This document shows, in pieces, positions 1 through 8,618 of a DNA stretch of 18,578 nt. The notes under the pieces were generated by a model. It did not search any database. It saw only the letters and a program-made list of their open reading frames with translations, and had not been told where the DNA came from. The stretch comes from PZPK01 sp047628385 (GTDB lineage Bacteria; Pseudomonadota; Gammaproteobacteria; Pseudomonadales; Oleiphilaceae). Made by a program: the position numbers and the translations under genes. The stretch's first letter is position 1. Every line of letters starts with the position of its first letter. The DNA is taken from assembly GCA_047628385.1 (NCBI GenBank), contig JBLHVH010000046.1:1-18578 (forward strand). The letters are read 5' to 3'.

Positions 1-63
1 GTTCTTATCTGGCCTTGGATGTTGTTTGCAGCAGTAAAAATACCCAGTCAATATCCAAGCTGA
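1..63 (+). CDS. 3' end of an unidentified gene (partial)
   Basis: Frame 1 is open from the window edge to a TGA at 61-63. It encodes about 20 residues ending WPWMLFAAVKIPSQYPS, a hydrophobic, aromatic-rich stretch that could be the end of a membrane protein. The main support is position: a strong hairpin terminator begins about 30 bases after the stop. The product cannot be identified from so short a tail, and a chance open frame is possible. Confidence 0.35.
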   Translation, partial: VLIWPWMLFAAVKIPSQYPS

Positions 64-94
64 CATAAATAAACATCAACACATCACCACAAAA

Positions 95-126
95 AAAGCC
101 CGCAGAACTGATGTTCTGCGGGCTTT
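95..126. terminator. Strong intrinsic terminator hairpin, probably bidirectional
   Basis: The left arm AAAGCCCGCAGAAC (95-108) pairs perfectly with GTTCTGCGGGCTTT (113-126) around a four-base TGAT loop, giving a 14-bp GC-cored stem. A run of seven A at 91-97 provides a U tract for minus-strand transcripts. The TTT at the end of the right arm gives a weaker tract for plus-strand transcripts. It most likely ends the gene entering from the left edge; no minus-strand gene ends here. Confidence 0.85.
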
Positions 127-472
127 AGTTCAATGCTATGAAGCGCTACAAGATGCTGTTACATCATGCCTCTCATTGATCTGTAGGCTACTGATATTAA
201 ATGGATGATAAAAACTTTTGAAAACGGTACCCCACTTTAGACCCCTTCAATGATGCAACTCTATGCAACCTTGTAATAAACTCCATCAGTTAGTGTAAAT
301 GAGGGACAAAGGATGACTAATTAGCTTAAATCAACATTTTTGAACTCGCAGGCAATTACGGACGTTCAGTTTTTGTTGTGTTTCAGAGCTTGTGACTATT
401 CGAGCATTATGCGAATTGTTAATAAATCTAGTAAAAACTGAGCGGCACGTAGCTGAATTTTAATAAAACACA
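127..472. other. Gene-free intergenic stretch
   Basis: No convincing gene, RNA gene or repeat array is visible between the terminator and the promoter of the next gene. The segment near 219-260 (around ACGGTACCCCACTTTAGAC) looks different from the AT-rich surroundings and vaguely recalls an insertion-sequence end. No matching partner end or transposase is present, so it is not called as one. Confidence 0.5.
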
Positions 473-502
473 TTGCTCTTATAGTGTCGTTTTTTGTATT
501 AT
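473..502 (+). promoter_or_regulatory. Predicted sigma-70 promoter with an inverted repeat over the -10
   Basis: A -35-like TTGCTC (473-478) and a -10-like TATTAT (497-502, five of six consensus matches) are separated by 18 bases, just upstream of the gene at 536. A perfect 7-bp inverted repeat, TTTGTAT / ATACAAA (493-499 and 504-510, loop TATC), overlaps the -10. It could be a repressor operator or the base of a leader hairpin. A ribosome-binding sequence AAGGTGA follows at 519-525, ten bases before the ATG. Confidence 0.4.
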
Positions 503-535
503 CATACAAAGAGCTTTTAAGGTGACAACTTTTAG

Positions 536-1474
536 ATGAAGTCATTTCACGTTTTATCAATACTGGGTATCTGTGCAGCAATAATTTTCTTAATATTAAA
601 CTCAAAAAAATTAAATAGTCAATTTGACAATGAACAGGTTCAATATGTGCAGCCTATTGCTGTGAGCAATGAATCAGAAAAATCATCACTATTGAACAAA
701 GACGAAATCAGTAGCATTGATTCTACCCGCCCACTTATCTCGAATAGTGAGCAGCTAATTTTAGTTGAAAGACCGGACGTGAAAATAGGTCAAAAACTAA
801 GCTCCGTGATTGAAATGTTAAAATTATCAGCCGATAGCGGAAATAACCAAGCTGCCTACATTTTGGCTATCAATTTACGAATATGTAATGCTACGCCCTC
901 TAGCGATATTGAGTTAGAAATGAGGCTTCAACAACAAAGTGAATACAATGACAACGGTGTAGCAATAAGAAAAACTTCAGAACGTTATGAATTTTGTGCT
1001 GGGGTCGATGCCGGTCAGCGTGCTCAATTTTACAATTACCTAGAAACGGCAGCTAAAAATGGATACGTACCAGCTCAGGAGTTTCTGGCTAAGATTACGC
1101 CAAAGCAGTTCTTAGATTTGAACGGTTATTCTGGTCTGGATAGGGCAGAATTCATAACAAAACGTGAAGAATTTATAGAACAAAAAGTAACGTTTTTGGA
1201 GTCAGCATCTAAGAAAGGAAGTATTAGAGCATTAACTAGGCTTTCACGGATGAACTATACCCAAAACACTGGTGCAAATGGGCGAATTAAAGCGTACTCA
1301 AATAATCAAATTGTTTTAGAACTAACAGATAGTAATGATGTGTATAATACATATTCACGATATCAGCAAAATTTGGAATCTCAATTGAAGCCAGAAGAGA
1401 TTGAGCAAGCACTTATTGTGTCCAATGAATGGCTCAAGATAATAAAAATAAACGGCACTCTTTACACTGAATAA
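536..1474 (+). CDS. Membrane-anchored protein with Sel1-like repeats, function unknown
   Basis: The 312-residue product has an N-terminal hydrophobic helix (about residues 6-22) followed by lysines, which fits a signal anchor placing the rest in the periplasm. Residues 30-90 are polar and probably disordered. Three segments resemble Sel1-like helical repeats: about 95-115 (LSADSGNNQAAYILA), 166-187 (ETAAKNGYVPAQEFLAKI) and 218-240 (ESASKKGSIRALTRLSRM). Such repeats usually make protein-protein contacts. C117 and C154 are the only two cysteines outside the helix and could form a disulphide. The ATG at 536 is supported by AAGGTGA ten bases upstream. The gene stands alone and converges on the peroxidase gene at 1526. 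No enzymatic motif is visible, so the repeat assignment is moderate and the function unknown. Confidence 0.75.
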   Translation: MKSFHVLSILGICAAIIFLILNSKKLNSQFDNEQVQYVQPIAVSNESEKSSLLNKDEISSIDSTRPLISNSEQLILVERPDVKIGQKLSSVIEMLKLSADSGNNQAAYILAINLRICNATPSSDIELEMRLQQQSEYNDNGVAIRKTSERYEFCAGVDAGQRAQFYNYLETAAKNGYVPAQEFLAKITPKQFLDLNGYSGLDRAEFITKREEFIEQKVTFLESASKKGSIRALTRLSRMNYTQNTGANGRIKAYSNNQIVLELTDSNDVYNTYSRYQQNLESQLKPEEIEQALIVSNEWLKIIKINGTLYTE

Positions 1475-1525
1475 ATTAATTGGCTTAAACGGAGATACTG
1501 CCATTGCGGCCAGCCATTTCAGTAT

Positions 1526-2722
1526 TTATAACGCTTCTAAAAAAACAACTAAGTCAGCCATTTCTTCATTAGTTAAGCCCAACTTCGGCAGCAAGTCGGT
1601 GGTTATAGGAAACAAAGGGGCATTTTCAACATGCTTGCGCGGCTTGGGTCTTAGGCCACCGTTGTCATAAAAGTTGACAATACCGTCAAATTGTTCAAAC
1701 AAACCATTATGCATCCACGGTCCGGTATGGCTAACGATTAATAATGAGGCGGTGCGAAACTTGCCAGCGTCGCTTACCTTCTTAGTCACATTGTAACGTC
1801 CCAAATCTTCAAAACGACGGCCGTAAAAATGCAATCCTGTTACATGAAATTTGTTATCACTTAACAAGGCGCCTTGATGACATGTCATACATTTAGCTTT
1901 TGTGCGAAACAAATGCATGCCTTTTAGTTCTTGGTCAGATAGCAAACCAACGGCATCTTGCGGCTTAATTTGGGCTTTTGCTATAAATTTGCTAAAACGA
2001 GTATCAGGAAGCTCGATTGTGCGCTGAAAAGCTACTAAAGATTGTGCTAACTGGGCAGCATTAATTTCATTTGTATTAAACGCATTAGCCGTCATTTCAC
2101 GATAACGCTGGTTTTTGTTAATCCGCTGCACAGCTTCTTTAATCGGTAAATCCATTTCTATTGGGTCTTTTATGGACATTAAAGATTGCGCCTGTGCGGT
2201 TCTTACACGGCCATCCCAGAAGAAAGATTCCCAGTGATCTAAACCAAAAATATTAGGCGTATTTCGTTTACCCGCTTGGCCATGAATACCTATTCCTACC
2301 CTGCGGCGATCACCAAATTGTAAACTCGGGTCGTGGCAACTTGCGCAGCTTACCGTGTTATTTTTTGATAAAAGCGTGTCAAAGAATAAGGCTTCTCCTA
2401 GCTTCACTTGATTTATATCTGGTGCGTTTCCTAATAATGTTATCGGCGCTAACGGTGCCGCATCATGCCCATCCGCAGTTTCTATAGTAGGCCACTGCAT
2501 TTGTGGTTTTGAATACATTTCACGAAGCGTTGCAACACTTATAGCGTGTTCATTATCATTGTTTTCGTGGACGGGCGTGCGCATTGCTTTAGTACTCACG
2601 CGATTAACAACTAGCGGCTCGTTGGATGCACCTAAATCTTGCACGCTTGGCGCAGCGAGCAGAAAAGGCGAATTTAGCAGCAACAGCAAAGTTAGCTGCA
2701 ACAGCGAACGCCCCTTAATCAT
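1526..2722 (-). CDS. Di-heme cytochrome c peroxidase / MauG-family protein
   Basis: The 398-residue product begins with a signal peptide (MIKGRSLLQL, then leucine-rich, ending LLAAP), so it is exported. Two c-type haem sites are visible: CASCH at 126-130 and CMTCH at 278-282, in the spacing expected for bacterial di-haem peroxidases and MauG-like oxidases. Family-like segments include GEALFFDTLLS (109-119), NTPNIFGLDHWESFFWDGR (154-172) and GPWMHNG (334-340), whose Met337 could be a distal haem ligand. Such proteins either reduce hydrogen peroxide using a c-type cytochrome or use high-valent haem to oxidise a protein or peptide substrate. It is the last gene of the operon. Its ATG lies inside the last codons of the receptor gene (8-base overlap), with AGGAGTG upstream as ribosome-binding site, which suggests translational coupling. 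The family call is firm; the substrate is unknown. Confidence 0.92.
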   Translation of the reverse strand: MIKGRSLLQLTLLLLLNSPFLLAAPSVQDLGASNEPLVVNRVSTKAMRTPVHENNDNEHAISVATLREMYSKPQMQWPTIETADGHDAAPLAPITLLGNAPDINQVKLGEALFFDTLLSKNNTVSCASCHDPSLQFGDRRRVGIGIHGQAGKRNTPNIFGLDHWESFFWDGRVRTAQAQSLMSIKDPIEMDLPIKEAVQRINKNQRYREMTANAFNTNEINAAQLAQSLVAFQRTIELPDTRFSKFIAKAQIKPQDAVGLLSDQELKGMHLFRTKAKCMTCHQGALLSDNKFHVTGLHFYGRRFEDLGRYNVTKKVSDAGKFRTASLLIVSHTGPWMHNGLFEQFDGIVNFYDNGGLRPKPRKHVENAPLFPITTDLLPKLGLTNEEMADLVVFLEAL

Positions 2723-5516
2723 AATTATATTTCACTCCTAGCCAAAATTGTCTGCCCACTTCTATTCCTGATTGGCCAAATTCTTCTACTATTCTATGTG
2801 TTCTGCTATTTAGTAAGTTACTAATGTCAGCTCTTATTTCTATGCTATTTGCAGCGCTCAATTTTACTTGCCATGTGGTATTTAACGCTACTGTGATCCT
2901 CGCGCCGTAACGCACTTTTTGGTAAACCGGTAACGTTAGTGAAACAGCTTGGCAAGCAGTGCATTCAGCGGTACTTATATCACCAGTAGTTCTGCGAAAC
3001 GGCAACTGCAACGCTGAATCGTATGCGCCAAAATATCGCGCTGTTAAACCCGTTGATAAAAACTCTGCCCACTTATAATTCCAACCAAAATTACCTACTA
3101 CTGGACGCCCAAAGTTGGTTCGAATAATAGATAAAGTATCAAAGCTAACAATTTCATCGCCATAAAAAACTAGCTCATCTACAGGCGTGTCTAGGATTGT
3201 ACCCTCTGCACTTTCGCCGCTAATAAAATTCTGCGCATAGGAAGCGTTAAACCATAGTGAATGCCCAGAAAATTGACCGCTCCATGCAAATGAAAAACGG
3301 TCGCTTCGACCAGTGCCATCGTTATTGAAGGTAATGTACTTAAAGCCATCGTCTTCTAATGGTGCAGTTGAGTTTCTGGCAAGTTGGTCACGCTTCCAAC
3401 GCTTTACCCATTTGAACGAAAACTGGCCGAGGTCTTTAGTAGATTGTTTCCAACCAATTACGGCTTCATCATCAAAGGGTGTTGAAAGTTCTTCAAATCG
3501 GTACTTAAACTCCCCGTTTACACTGAAGTCGAGCCAACCTTGTAGTGCCCCATTTACAATGGGTCTAAACTGCAAAAATGGTAAACGTTGCTGTTCACGA
3601 ATTTTGTCGCCTACTTGTCCTGCGCTATAGTATCGGTTTGAGCCTAGTATTAACGATGAGCTACCCGTGCCAAAAACGTCGTAACCCGCACTGATACGAG
3701 GGGCAATGTTATGATTTTGATAAAACTCGTCGTAGTCGTAGCGCAAGCCAAAGTTTAGTTGCAAATTTTCCCATTCCAATGAATTGGTCGCAAAACCAGA
3801 AATTTTCAGCAAGTTTTCCTTTATATCCTCCTTTGGTTTTACTGTACGAGTAGAAAAGTACTGCGGGGTTACCAATATATTGTCAGAGTAGGCTTGTAGA
3901 TCTCCAGGGTCGCCAAAATCAATGCTACCTCCTAGTTCCATAGCTAAACTTTCAAGAGATTGTGAAAGTACTCGTTCTGCGCAGTCAAACCTGTAACCGC
4001 TGCAATTTAGAGGAGTTGCGTTTGGCGCTGTCGAATAAATCTTAGCTACCGTGTATTCAAAATGATCTTGGGCTCTTAAGCGTTCCACCACTCTATTTTG
4101 CAAATGCCAACCCGTGCTAATGTTGTGTGTAGCATCCAGCCACGTGAAGCTATCAACATTGAATTTTACACGCCAAGATTGTGTTAATTGGGTATTTTCA
4201 ATATTCCCAAAACCACCTTCTTGGGCAATAAAAAAAGCATCTTCACCAGCCGATTCTGTAGTAATCAGCTGACTCCAATCTTTTCCCTTTGCACGTTGCC
4301 ATGCATAAAAATGAGCTGGCCCTGTTCGTGAGCTTTCGCTCATTGCAATGTCTAATGAAGTATTAACTTCAAAACCGTTGAAACCATGAGATGCTTTAAT
4401 AAGTAAGGCATTACTGCCTCCGTCTATTACAAAATCGCTATTTAACACGTCTGTGATATATTCATCGCTAGTGTAAGGCGCGTGGACTAAAGAAATGTCG
4501 AGCTGATCAACCCAACCTTTTCGATAGCCATATTTAATCAAGGTATTAATGTTTTCTCGGGACTCTTCTACTACTTCCCCTAACGATATACCGGTAAAAC
4601 GACTATCTACGTAATTTACGCTGGCAATTACCGCGTGCCTGTCAGTAATGCGAGTAGACAAAAATAAATCAATGTTGTTTTTTTTGAATTCTGGAGGCCG
4701 GTCGTCGAAATCTAGCTGCCTTTGCACGCCTTCACTATCGTCAGGTCGGATAATGTGATAACTACCCCAATTGGCTTGATTGCTTCGGTAACCCAATTGA
4801 ACGGTTGTTTCAAGGTTTTCAAAAGCACTGCGCGTATTTGCCTTTACCACGCCGCCTGAAAAGTCTCCGTATTCAGCTGGCACGTTATTATCGAATACTT
4901 CTACCGACGATACGATTTGCGTATTCACGTTCATGGTTTGCGCACCACCGGCGACATCATTAGCGCTGTTGGTGGTTCTTTCATTTGCACTTGGGTCTAC
5001 TACGTTATTAAAGTTTAATCCATCAAGGAAAAAACCAGTTTGCCAAGGTTGCCCGCCTGAAATAGAAATAGGCAGCGCCGTTATTTCGCGAATATCATCA
5101 ATATCAATTGCATTTTCAGAGCCCTGTACACCTGGCAGTAACGAGACTAATTCGTTTATATCGCCGGTCGTTTTTGGCGTGAATTTTATAAACTCTCGGT
5201 CTAAGTAAAAGCTCCCGACCACACCAGGCGACTCTAAACCAATGTACTCACCTTCTATTATTATAACTTCAATTTTTTTATCGTTGGTTTTTACCGCTTT
5301 ATCGTTTTGCTCGTTTTCGGAACGCACGTTCCCATTATTGCTAGTGGCATTTTCATCGTTCATTTTGGCTCTTGTTTGAATCTGTGATTCACCCTGCACC
5401 AATGCACTATCTACGCTTTGCGCTACTGCTTTTTCTGCTGCTGTCGCATCGGTAGTAATTACCAGCCCAGTGCAAACAGAAAAAAGCAAGCAGTGGTAAG
5501 CTGCATGCTTTCTCAT
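2715..5516 (-). CDS. TonB-dependent outer-membrane receptor, large
   Basis: The 933-residue product starts with a signal peptide (MRKHAAYHCLLFSVCTGLVI, cleavage near TDATAA). A low-complexity Asn/Glu/Lys-rich segment follows to about residue 80, then a TonB-box-like stretch (KIEVIIIEGEY, 81-91). The plug spans roughly 95-230: DINELVSLLPGVQG, ISISGGQPWQTGFFLDGLN, SSVEVFDNNVPAEYGDFSGGVV. The remainder is alternating aromatic and polar beta-barrel sequence ending GVKYNYD. Two cysteine pairs (NCSGYRFDC and CTAC) lie in likely extracellular loops. Such receptors use TonB/ExbBD energy to import metal chelates, haem, cobalamin, sugars or peptides. It differs clearly from the siderophore receptor at 10426. 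The ATG is 15 bases after the lipoprotein stop, with AAGGCGG as ribosome-binding site. The Fur-like operator upstream of the operon favours an iron-related substrate; this is inference. Confidence 0.93.
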   Translation of the reverse strand: MRKHAAYHCLLFSVCTGLVITTDATAAEKAVAQSVDSALVQGESQIQTRAKMNDENATSNNGNVRSENEQNDKAVKTNDKKIEVIIIEGEYIGLESPGVVGSFYLDREFIKFTPKTTGDINELVSLLPGVQGSENAIDIDDIREITALPISISGGQPWQTGFFLDGLNFNNVVDPSANERTTNSANDVAGGAQTMNVNTQIVSSVEVFDNNVPAEYGDFSGGVVKANTRSAFENLETTVQLGYRSNQANWGSYHIIRPDDSEGVQRQLDFDDRPPEFKKNNIDLFLSTRITDRHAVIASVNYVDSRFTGISLGEVVEESRENINTLIKYGYRKGWVDQLDISLVHAPYTSDEYITDVLNSDFVIDGGSNALLIKASHGFNGFEVNTSLDIAMSESSRTGPAHFYAWQRAKGKDWSQLITTESAGEDAFFIAQEGGFGNIENTQLTQSWRVKFNVDSFTWLDATHNISTGWHLQNRVVERLRAQDHFEYTVAKIYSTAPNATPLNCSGYRFDCAERVLSQSLESLAMELGGSIDFGDPGDLQAYSDNILVTPQYFSTRTVKPKEDIKENLLKISGFATNSLEWENLQLNFGLRYDYDEFYQNHNIAPRISAGYDVFGTGSSSLILGSNRYYSAGQVGDKIREQQRLPFLQFRPIVNGALQGWLDFSVNGEFKYRFEELSTPFDDEAVIGWKQSTKDLGQFSFKWVKRWKRDQLARNSTAPLEDDGFKYITFNNDGTGRSDRFSFAWSGQFSGHSLWFNASYAQNFISGESAEGTILDTPVDELVFYGDEIVSFDTLSIIRTNFGRPVVGNFGWNYKWAEFLSTGLTARYFGAYDSALQLPFRRTTGDISTAECTACQAVSLTLPVYQKVRYGARITVALNTTWQVKLSAANSIEIRADISNLLNSRTHRIVEEFGQSGIEVGRQFWLGVKYNYD

Positions 5517-5531
5517 GGTAGTTACCGCCTT

Positions 5532-8303
5532 TTAGTTTAGAGGATTAGGGTCGTCTGCATCGTTAATGCCGTCGTTATCGGCATCGTTATCTGCAACTAA
5601 TCCTGAGGCGCTTATATCGTCTGCACTTGCACTAGCAATAAAGAAGTTTGGCAGGCCATCGTTGTCAGTATCTACACTGGCAACATTAGTGCCTTCAAAA
5701 TCATTTCTTGAGGCAACAATTTGCGCATACAAAGCAGTAAAATCCAAAGTATCAGCAGCGCTTAAATTTTCGTTATTAATTAAGTCAGTCACCACTTGTT
5801 CATTGCCTACCGCAGCATTGATCACAATGATATCTTCAATATTGTTTAACTGCTCATTGATGCTTCTATCAAGCAATGCTTGCGTATAATAAGCGGCTTC
5901 CGCCTTTGCTCGTGCAAGCGTGGTTTCATAGTAAGTAGCGTAATCGTTAACTCTGCCCGATTTGAACGCTAGCCCACGTATAAAGCTCTCTTGCTCTGAA
6001 AAACCAGTTTCAGACATACCATCTTTAAATACCCTCATTCTGAAAACACGCTCTTCTATCATTTCAATTGCGTCTTCAAGAAGTTCACCGGTTTCGTCTG
6101 TTTCAACTGCCATCTTTAGTGTATCGAAACCGCTGAATAAAAAGGATTGAGCTTGCTCAACTGCGCCGTATCGTAGTAGATAATTTGCGGCTAACATTAA
6201 CTCGTCGGCTTTGTCTTCAAGATCGGTTAAACGCTCGATTTCGGCGATGTAATTAAGCGCGGTAATTTTAATGCCTTCTAGGTCATCAACTTTATGCTGA
6301 ATCTGCAATAAATTCCTATGTGCTTGAATAGCCAAAGAAGTCGTTACTTTGCCAGCCTCAGTTGTAAGATAAGTACTAACTGCCGTTTCACACGCTGCGG
6401 CTATGGGTTTCGGGTCCCCGCCAAAATTATTCATTATATCAATGGCTCTAGCACAGCCTTTTCTTCCCATGATAGTAGACATCTGTCCCCTATCTGCCAG
6501 TATCCCATCTATATAAGCTTCAGAGGTAAGTAACTCAATTGATCTATTTAATAGAGCAATTGCTTGTTCAGTGTTTCCAGACACGTTTAGCAACAAAGCC
6601 CCAGCAGGCTCAGCAACAAAGTTTTCAACTAAGGCTTCATAAAGTCTGAGATAATCATTATTGGCTAAAAAATAATCAAAAATAGGCATGATAGCGACTT
6701 CAATATCCATACCACCCGCTATATTGTTCGCCAATCGTTTAGATAAAATAGATACCTGCGCGTCACCCAAATCTCGACTGGAGGTTATTAAAGCCAAGGC
6801 TGGGTTTGTTTCTACTTCAGGATATAAGCCCTCTATAAGGCCCGCCAAAGAAGAAAGCGAAAACTGGTAAGTAGCTAAAGTAGCCTCTGCATATGGGGAA
6901 GCTTCATAAACATACGCGGGGTCTACACTCGGTATTCCATAGAGCGACAATGTGAAATTTGTATAGTCTTTTGCTTCTTCAATCGCGCCTAGATTAAAAT
7001 ATAGCTCAGATACCCATGTGGCTCTGAGTACACGCTGACGTTCAGTCAATTGGTCGGTTCTGCGATCTGTCCAAAACCCTATCTGTTTAACTAAGCCTGC
7101 TAGGTTGTTGATAGCATCGAGCGCTATCTGTCGGTTCTCGTCTGTTTTGTTTGCAAAATATTCATCAGACGCATCTTGAGCATACGTTCGAAACGAGGTG
7201 AGTGCAAAACCAAAAGACGAATTGTACTCTTCCTCTATAAAGGCACTTGCAAAAACCTTCAAATTAACTAAAAGGGAGTTCGCAGCGTCTAACTCACCTG
7301 CACTTAGGTAATCTCGGACCATGCCTAAGAATACACCGAAGTCCCCCGAACGCATATTCGTGATGCCTTTCTCCGCGACAAATTGCGTATACAAAAGCTC
7401 ACTCTTCGATCTAAACTGACTTGCCAACGCTATATTACCAAGTGCTTGTTGAACCTCAGCAGCCTCGTCAAACGCATCTGATTGTGCATCAAGTGTAGTA
7501 ATTTCATCAAACAAGTTCTGAGCTAGACTATCGAACCCGGCAATAGAATAAGCGAGTCCCAATTCTAGATTAATCTCGTTTACTAAGGTGTCGTCTGCAA
7601 CTGAGCCTTTAATCGCTTCCGCTTGCTTAAGATGCGAAAATACTGAAGCGTAATAGAAATTCAGTTTATCGGCATTAGTCGTATACGCTGGACTTAAGTT
7701 AATGTTCGCTTCAATTGGCGCGGCAATATTGCCGTCAGTAAACGTTATATCAAAATTGCCATCTATAGCAGTTAAACTGGTGGTGCTATAGGTGAATGCG
7801 CCAGTGCCTGTATCTAAAACAATAGTGCCATTGTCCGGCTGACTAATTAGCGTGAACGTAATGGCATCGCCGTCTACGTCGCTTACATTTATTTGACCAC
7901 TGCTTTGAACGCCTGTCGACAAGGTAATTTCGCTGCCAGTAAGTACTGGGTCATCATTCACGTTATTAATAATGAAGTTAAGCGTTGCATTGCTACTTAA
8001 GGAACCGTCTGATGCTTGAACTTGAGCGCTGTCTTGGCCGCTAAAATCAGCATTTGGTGTATATATGAATGTGCCGTCGGCATTTAGTGTTAGTGCGCCG
8101 TTGTTGGCAGCCGATGCGATGGTGAAAGTAACGGAGCCGTCATCGGTAGCCGATACACTGCCAGACATGTTGCTGTCTTCATTCACTTCAAACGTATAAT
8201 TTGTACTGCTAAATATAGGGGCTTCGTTTGAGTCACTGCTACTGCCACACGCTCCTAGCGCGGTTGCCGCTGACAATATAATAAAAGATTTCCGTAATTG
8301 CAT
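5532..8303 (-). CDS. Large surface/periplasmic lipoprotein: cadherin-like repeats, helical repeat core, acidic tail
   Basis: The ATG at 8303 is chosen over an in-frame start at 8354. From 8303 the protein begins MQLRKSFIILSAATALGAC, a clear lipoprotein signal peptide with lipobox LGAC and acylated Cys19, followed by Gly (outer-membrane sorting expected). The longer start would put 17 charged residues ahead of it and cross the promoter region. The product has 923 residues. About 25-205 holds two VCBS/cadherin-like beta-sandwich repeats (FEVNEDSNMSGSVSATD, NGALTLNADGTFIYTPNADF, then a second copy with NGTIVLDTGTGAFTYS). About 210-860 is helix-rich with TPR-like periodicity and no enzymatic motif. 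The tail has acidic calcium-binding-like motifs (DTDNDGLPN, DNDADNDGIND). It is the first gene of the operon and probably cooperates with the receptor 15 bases downstream. Domain calls are moderate; the function is unknown. Confidence 0.82.
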   Translation of the reverse strand: MQLRKSFIILSAATALGACGSSSDSNEAPIFSSTNYTFEVNEDSNMSGSVSATDDGSVTFTIASAANNGALTLNADGTFIYTPNADFSGQDSAQVQASDGSLSSNATLNFIINNVNDDPVLTGSEITLSTGVQSSGQINVSDVDGDAITFTLISQPDNGTIVLDTGTGAFTYSTTSLTAIDGNFDITFTDGNIAAPIEANINLSPAYTTNADKLNFYYASVFSHLKQAEAIKGSVADDTLVNEINLELGLAYSIAGFDSLAQNLFDEITTLDAQSDAFDEAAEVQQALGNIALASQFRSKSELLYTQFVAEKGITNMRSGDFGVFLGMVRDYLSAGELDAANSLLVNLKVFASAFIEEEYNSSFGFALTSFRTYAQDASDEYFANKTDENRQIALDAINNLAGLVKQIGFWTDRRTDQLTERQRVLRATWVSELYFNLGAIEEAKDYTNFTLSLYGIPSVDPAYVYEASPYAEATLATYQFSLSSLAGLIEGLYPEVETNPALALITSSRDLGDAQVSILSKRLANNIAGGMDIEVAIMPIFDYFLANNDYLRLYEALVENFVAEPAGALLLNVSGNTEQAIALLNRSIELLTSEAYIDGILADRGQMSTIMGRKGCARAIDIMNNFGGDPKPIAAACETAVSTYLTTEAGKVTTSLAIQAHRNLLQIQHKVDDLEGIKITALNYIAEIERLTDLEDKADELMLAANYLLRYGAVEQAQSFLFSGFDTLKMAVETDETGELLEDAIEMIEERVFRMRVFKDGMSETGFSEQESFIRGLAFKSGRVNDYATYYETTLARAKAEAAYYTQALLDRSINEQLNNIEDIIVINAAVGNEQVVTDLINNENLSAADTLDFTALYAQIVASRNDFEGTNVASVDTDNDGLPNFFIASASADDISASGLVADNDADNDGINDADDPNPLN

Positions 8304-8341
8304 GTTTCGCCTATTTCTGTGGTTGGTCAAAGAACAGGCGG

Positions 8342-8371
8342 AGTATAACGGCACATACAGATCAAATGCAA
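8342..8371 (-). promoter_or_regulatory. Predicted promoter of the lipoprotein-receptor-peroxidase operon
   Basis: Read on the minus strand, a -35-like TTGCAT (8366-8371) is followed by 18 bases and a -10-like TATACT (8342-8347), about 40 bases before the lipoprotein ATG. The -35 lies inside the Fur-like palindrome, the normal geometry for Fur repression. The start point would fall near 8335. Confidence 0.6.
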
Positions 8372-8397
8372 ATGATAACTATTACTATTTGCATTTG
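8363..8397. promoter_or_regulatory. Extended Fur-like operator
   Basis: Perfect 11-bp arms CAAATGCAAAT (8363-8373) and ATTTGCATTTG (8387-8397) flank a 13-base centre. The core 8373-8387 (TGATAACTATTACTA) matches 11 of 14 defined positions of the 7-1-7 Fur consensus TGATAAT-n-ATTATCA. Fur with ferrous iron would cover the -35 of the operon promoter and repress it in iron-replete cells. The unusually long symmetric flanks suggest binding of more than one dimer. The call rests on sequence resemblance and position. Confidence 0.75.
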
Positions 8398-8560
8398 CTC
8401 TGTAATTACCTCATCTTTACGTTATCGAAACAACTTCCGATTATCACTACACCCATTAGTGGATAGCACCAAAGGAATAAAAAGCTGAATTTTTAAGTGA
8501 CCAACCGCACGTGGTAGTGCTTATCTACAAAAAACAAACAATAGACGCCTTGTTAATGTA

Positions 8561-8566
8561 TATAAT
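8561..8566 (+). promoter_or_regulatory. Possible -10 element upstream of the broken gene
   Basis: A perfect TATAAT lies 53 bases before the ATG at 8619. No good -35 sits at the expected distance, so the promoter is uncertain. The rest of 8398-8618 shows no gene. Confidence 0.3.
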
Positions 8567-8618
8567 ATTCTGATATTTCAACTGCTCGTTACTATTAAAC
8601 CTATGAAGTGAGAGAAAA

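Noticed and set aside
219..260. Possible insertion-sequence end near ACGGTACCCCACTTTAGAC
   Set aside because: There is no matching inverted repeat, target duplication or transposase nearby.
1490..1525. Short inverted repeat ATACTG / CAGTAT between the converging genes
   Set aside because: A 6-bp stem with a 19-base loop and no U-run is too weak to call a terminator.
8303..8354. Longer start for the lipoprotein at 8354
   Set aside because: The extra 17 residues would hide a textbook lipoprotein signal peptide and the start would overlap the predicted -10 element; ATG at 8303 is far more likely.
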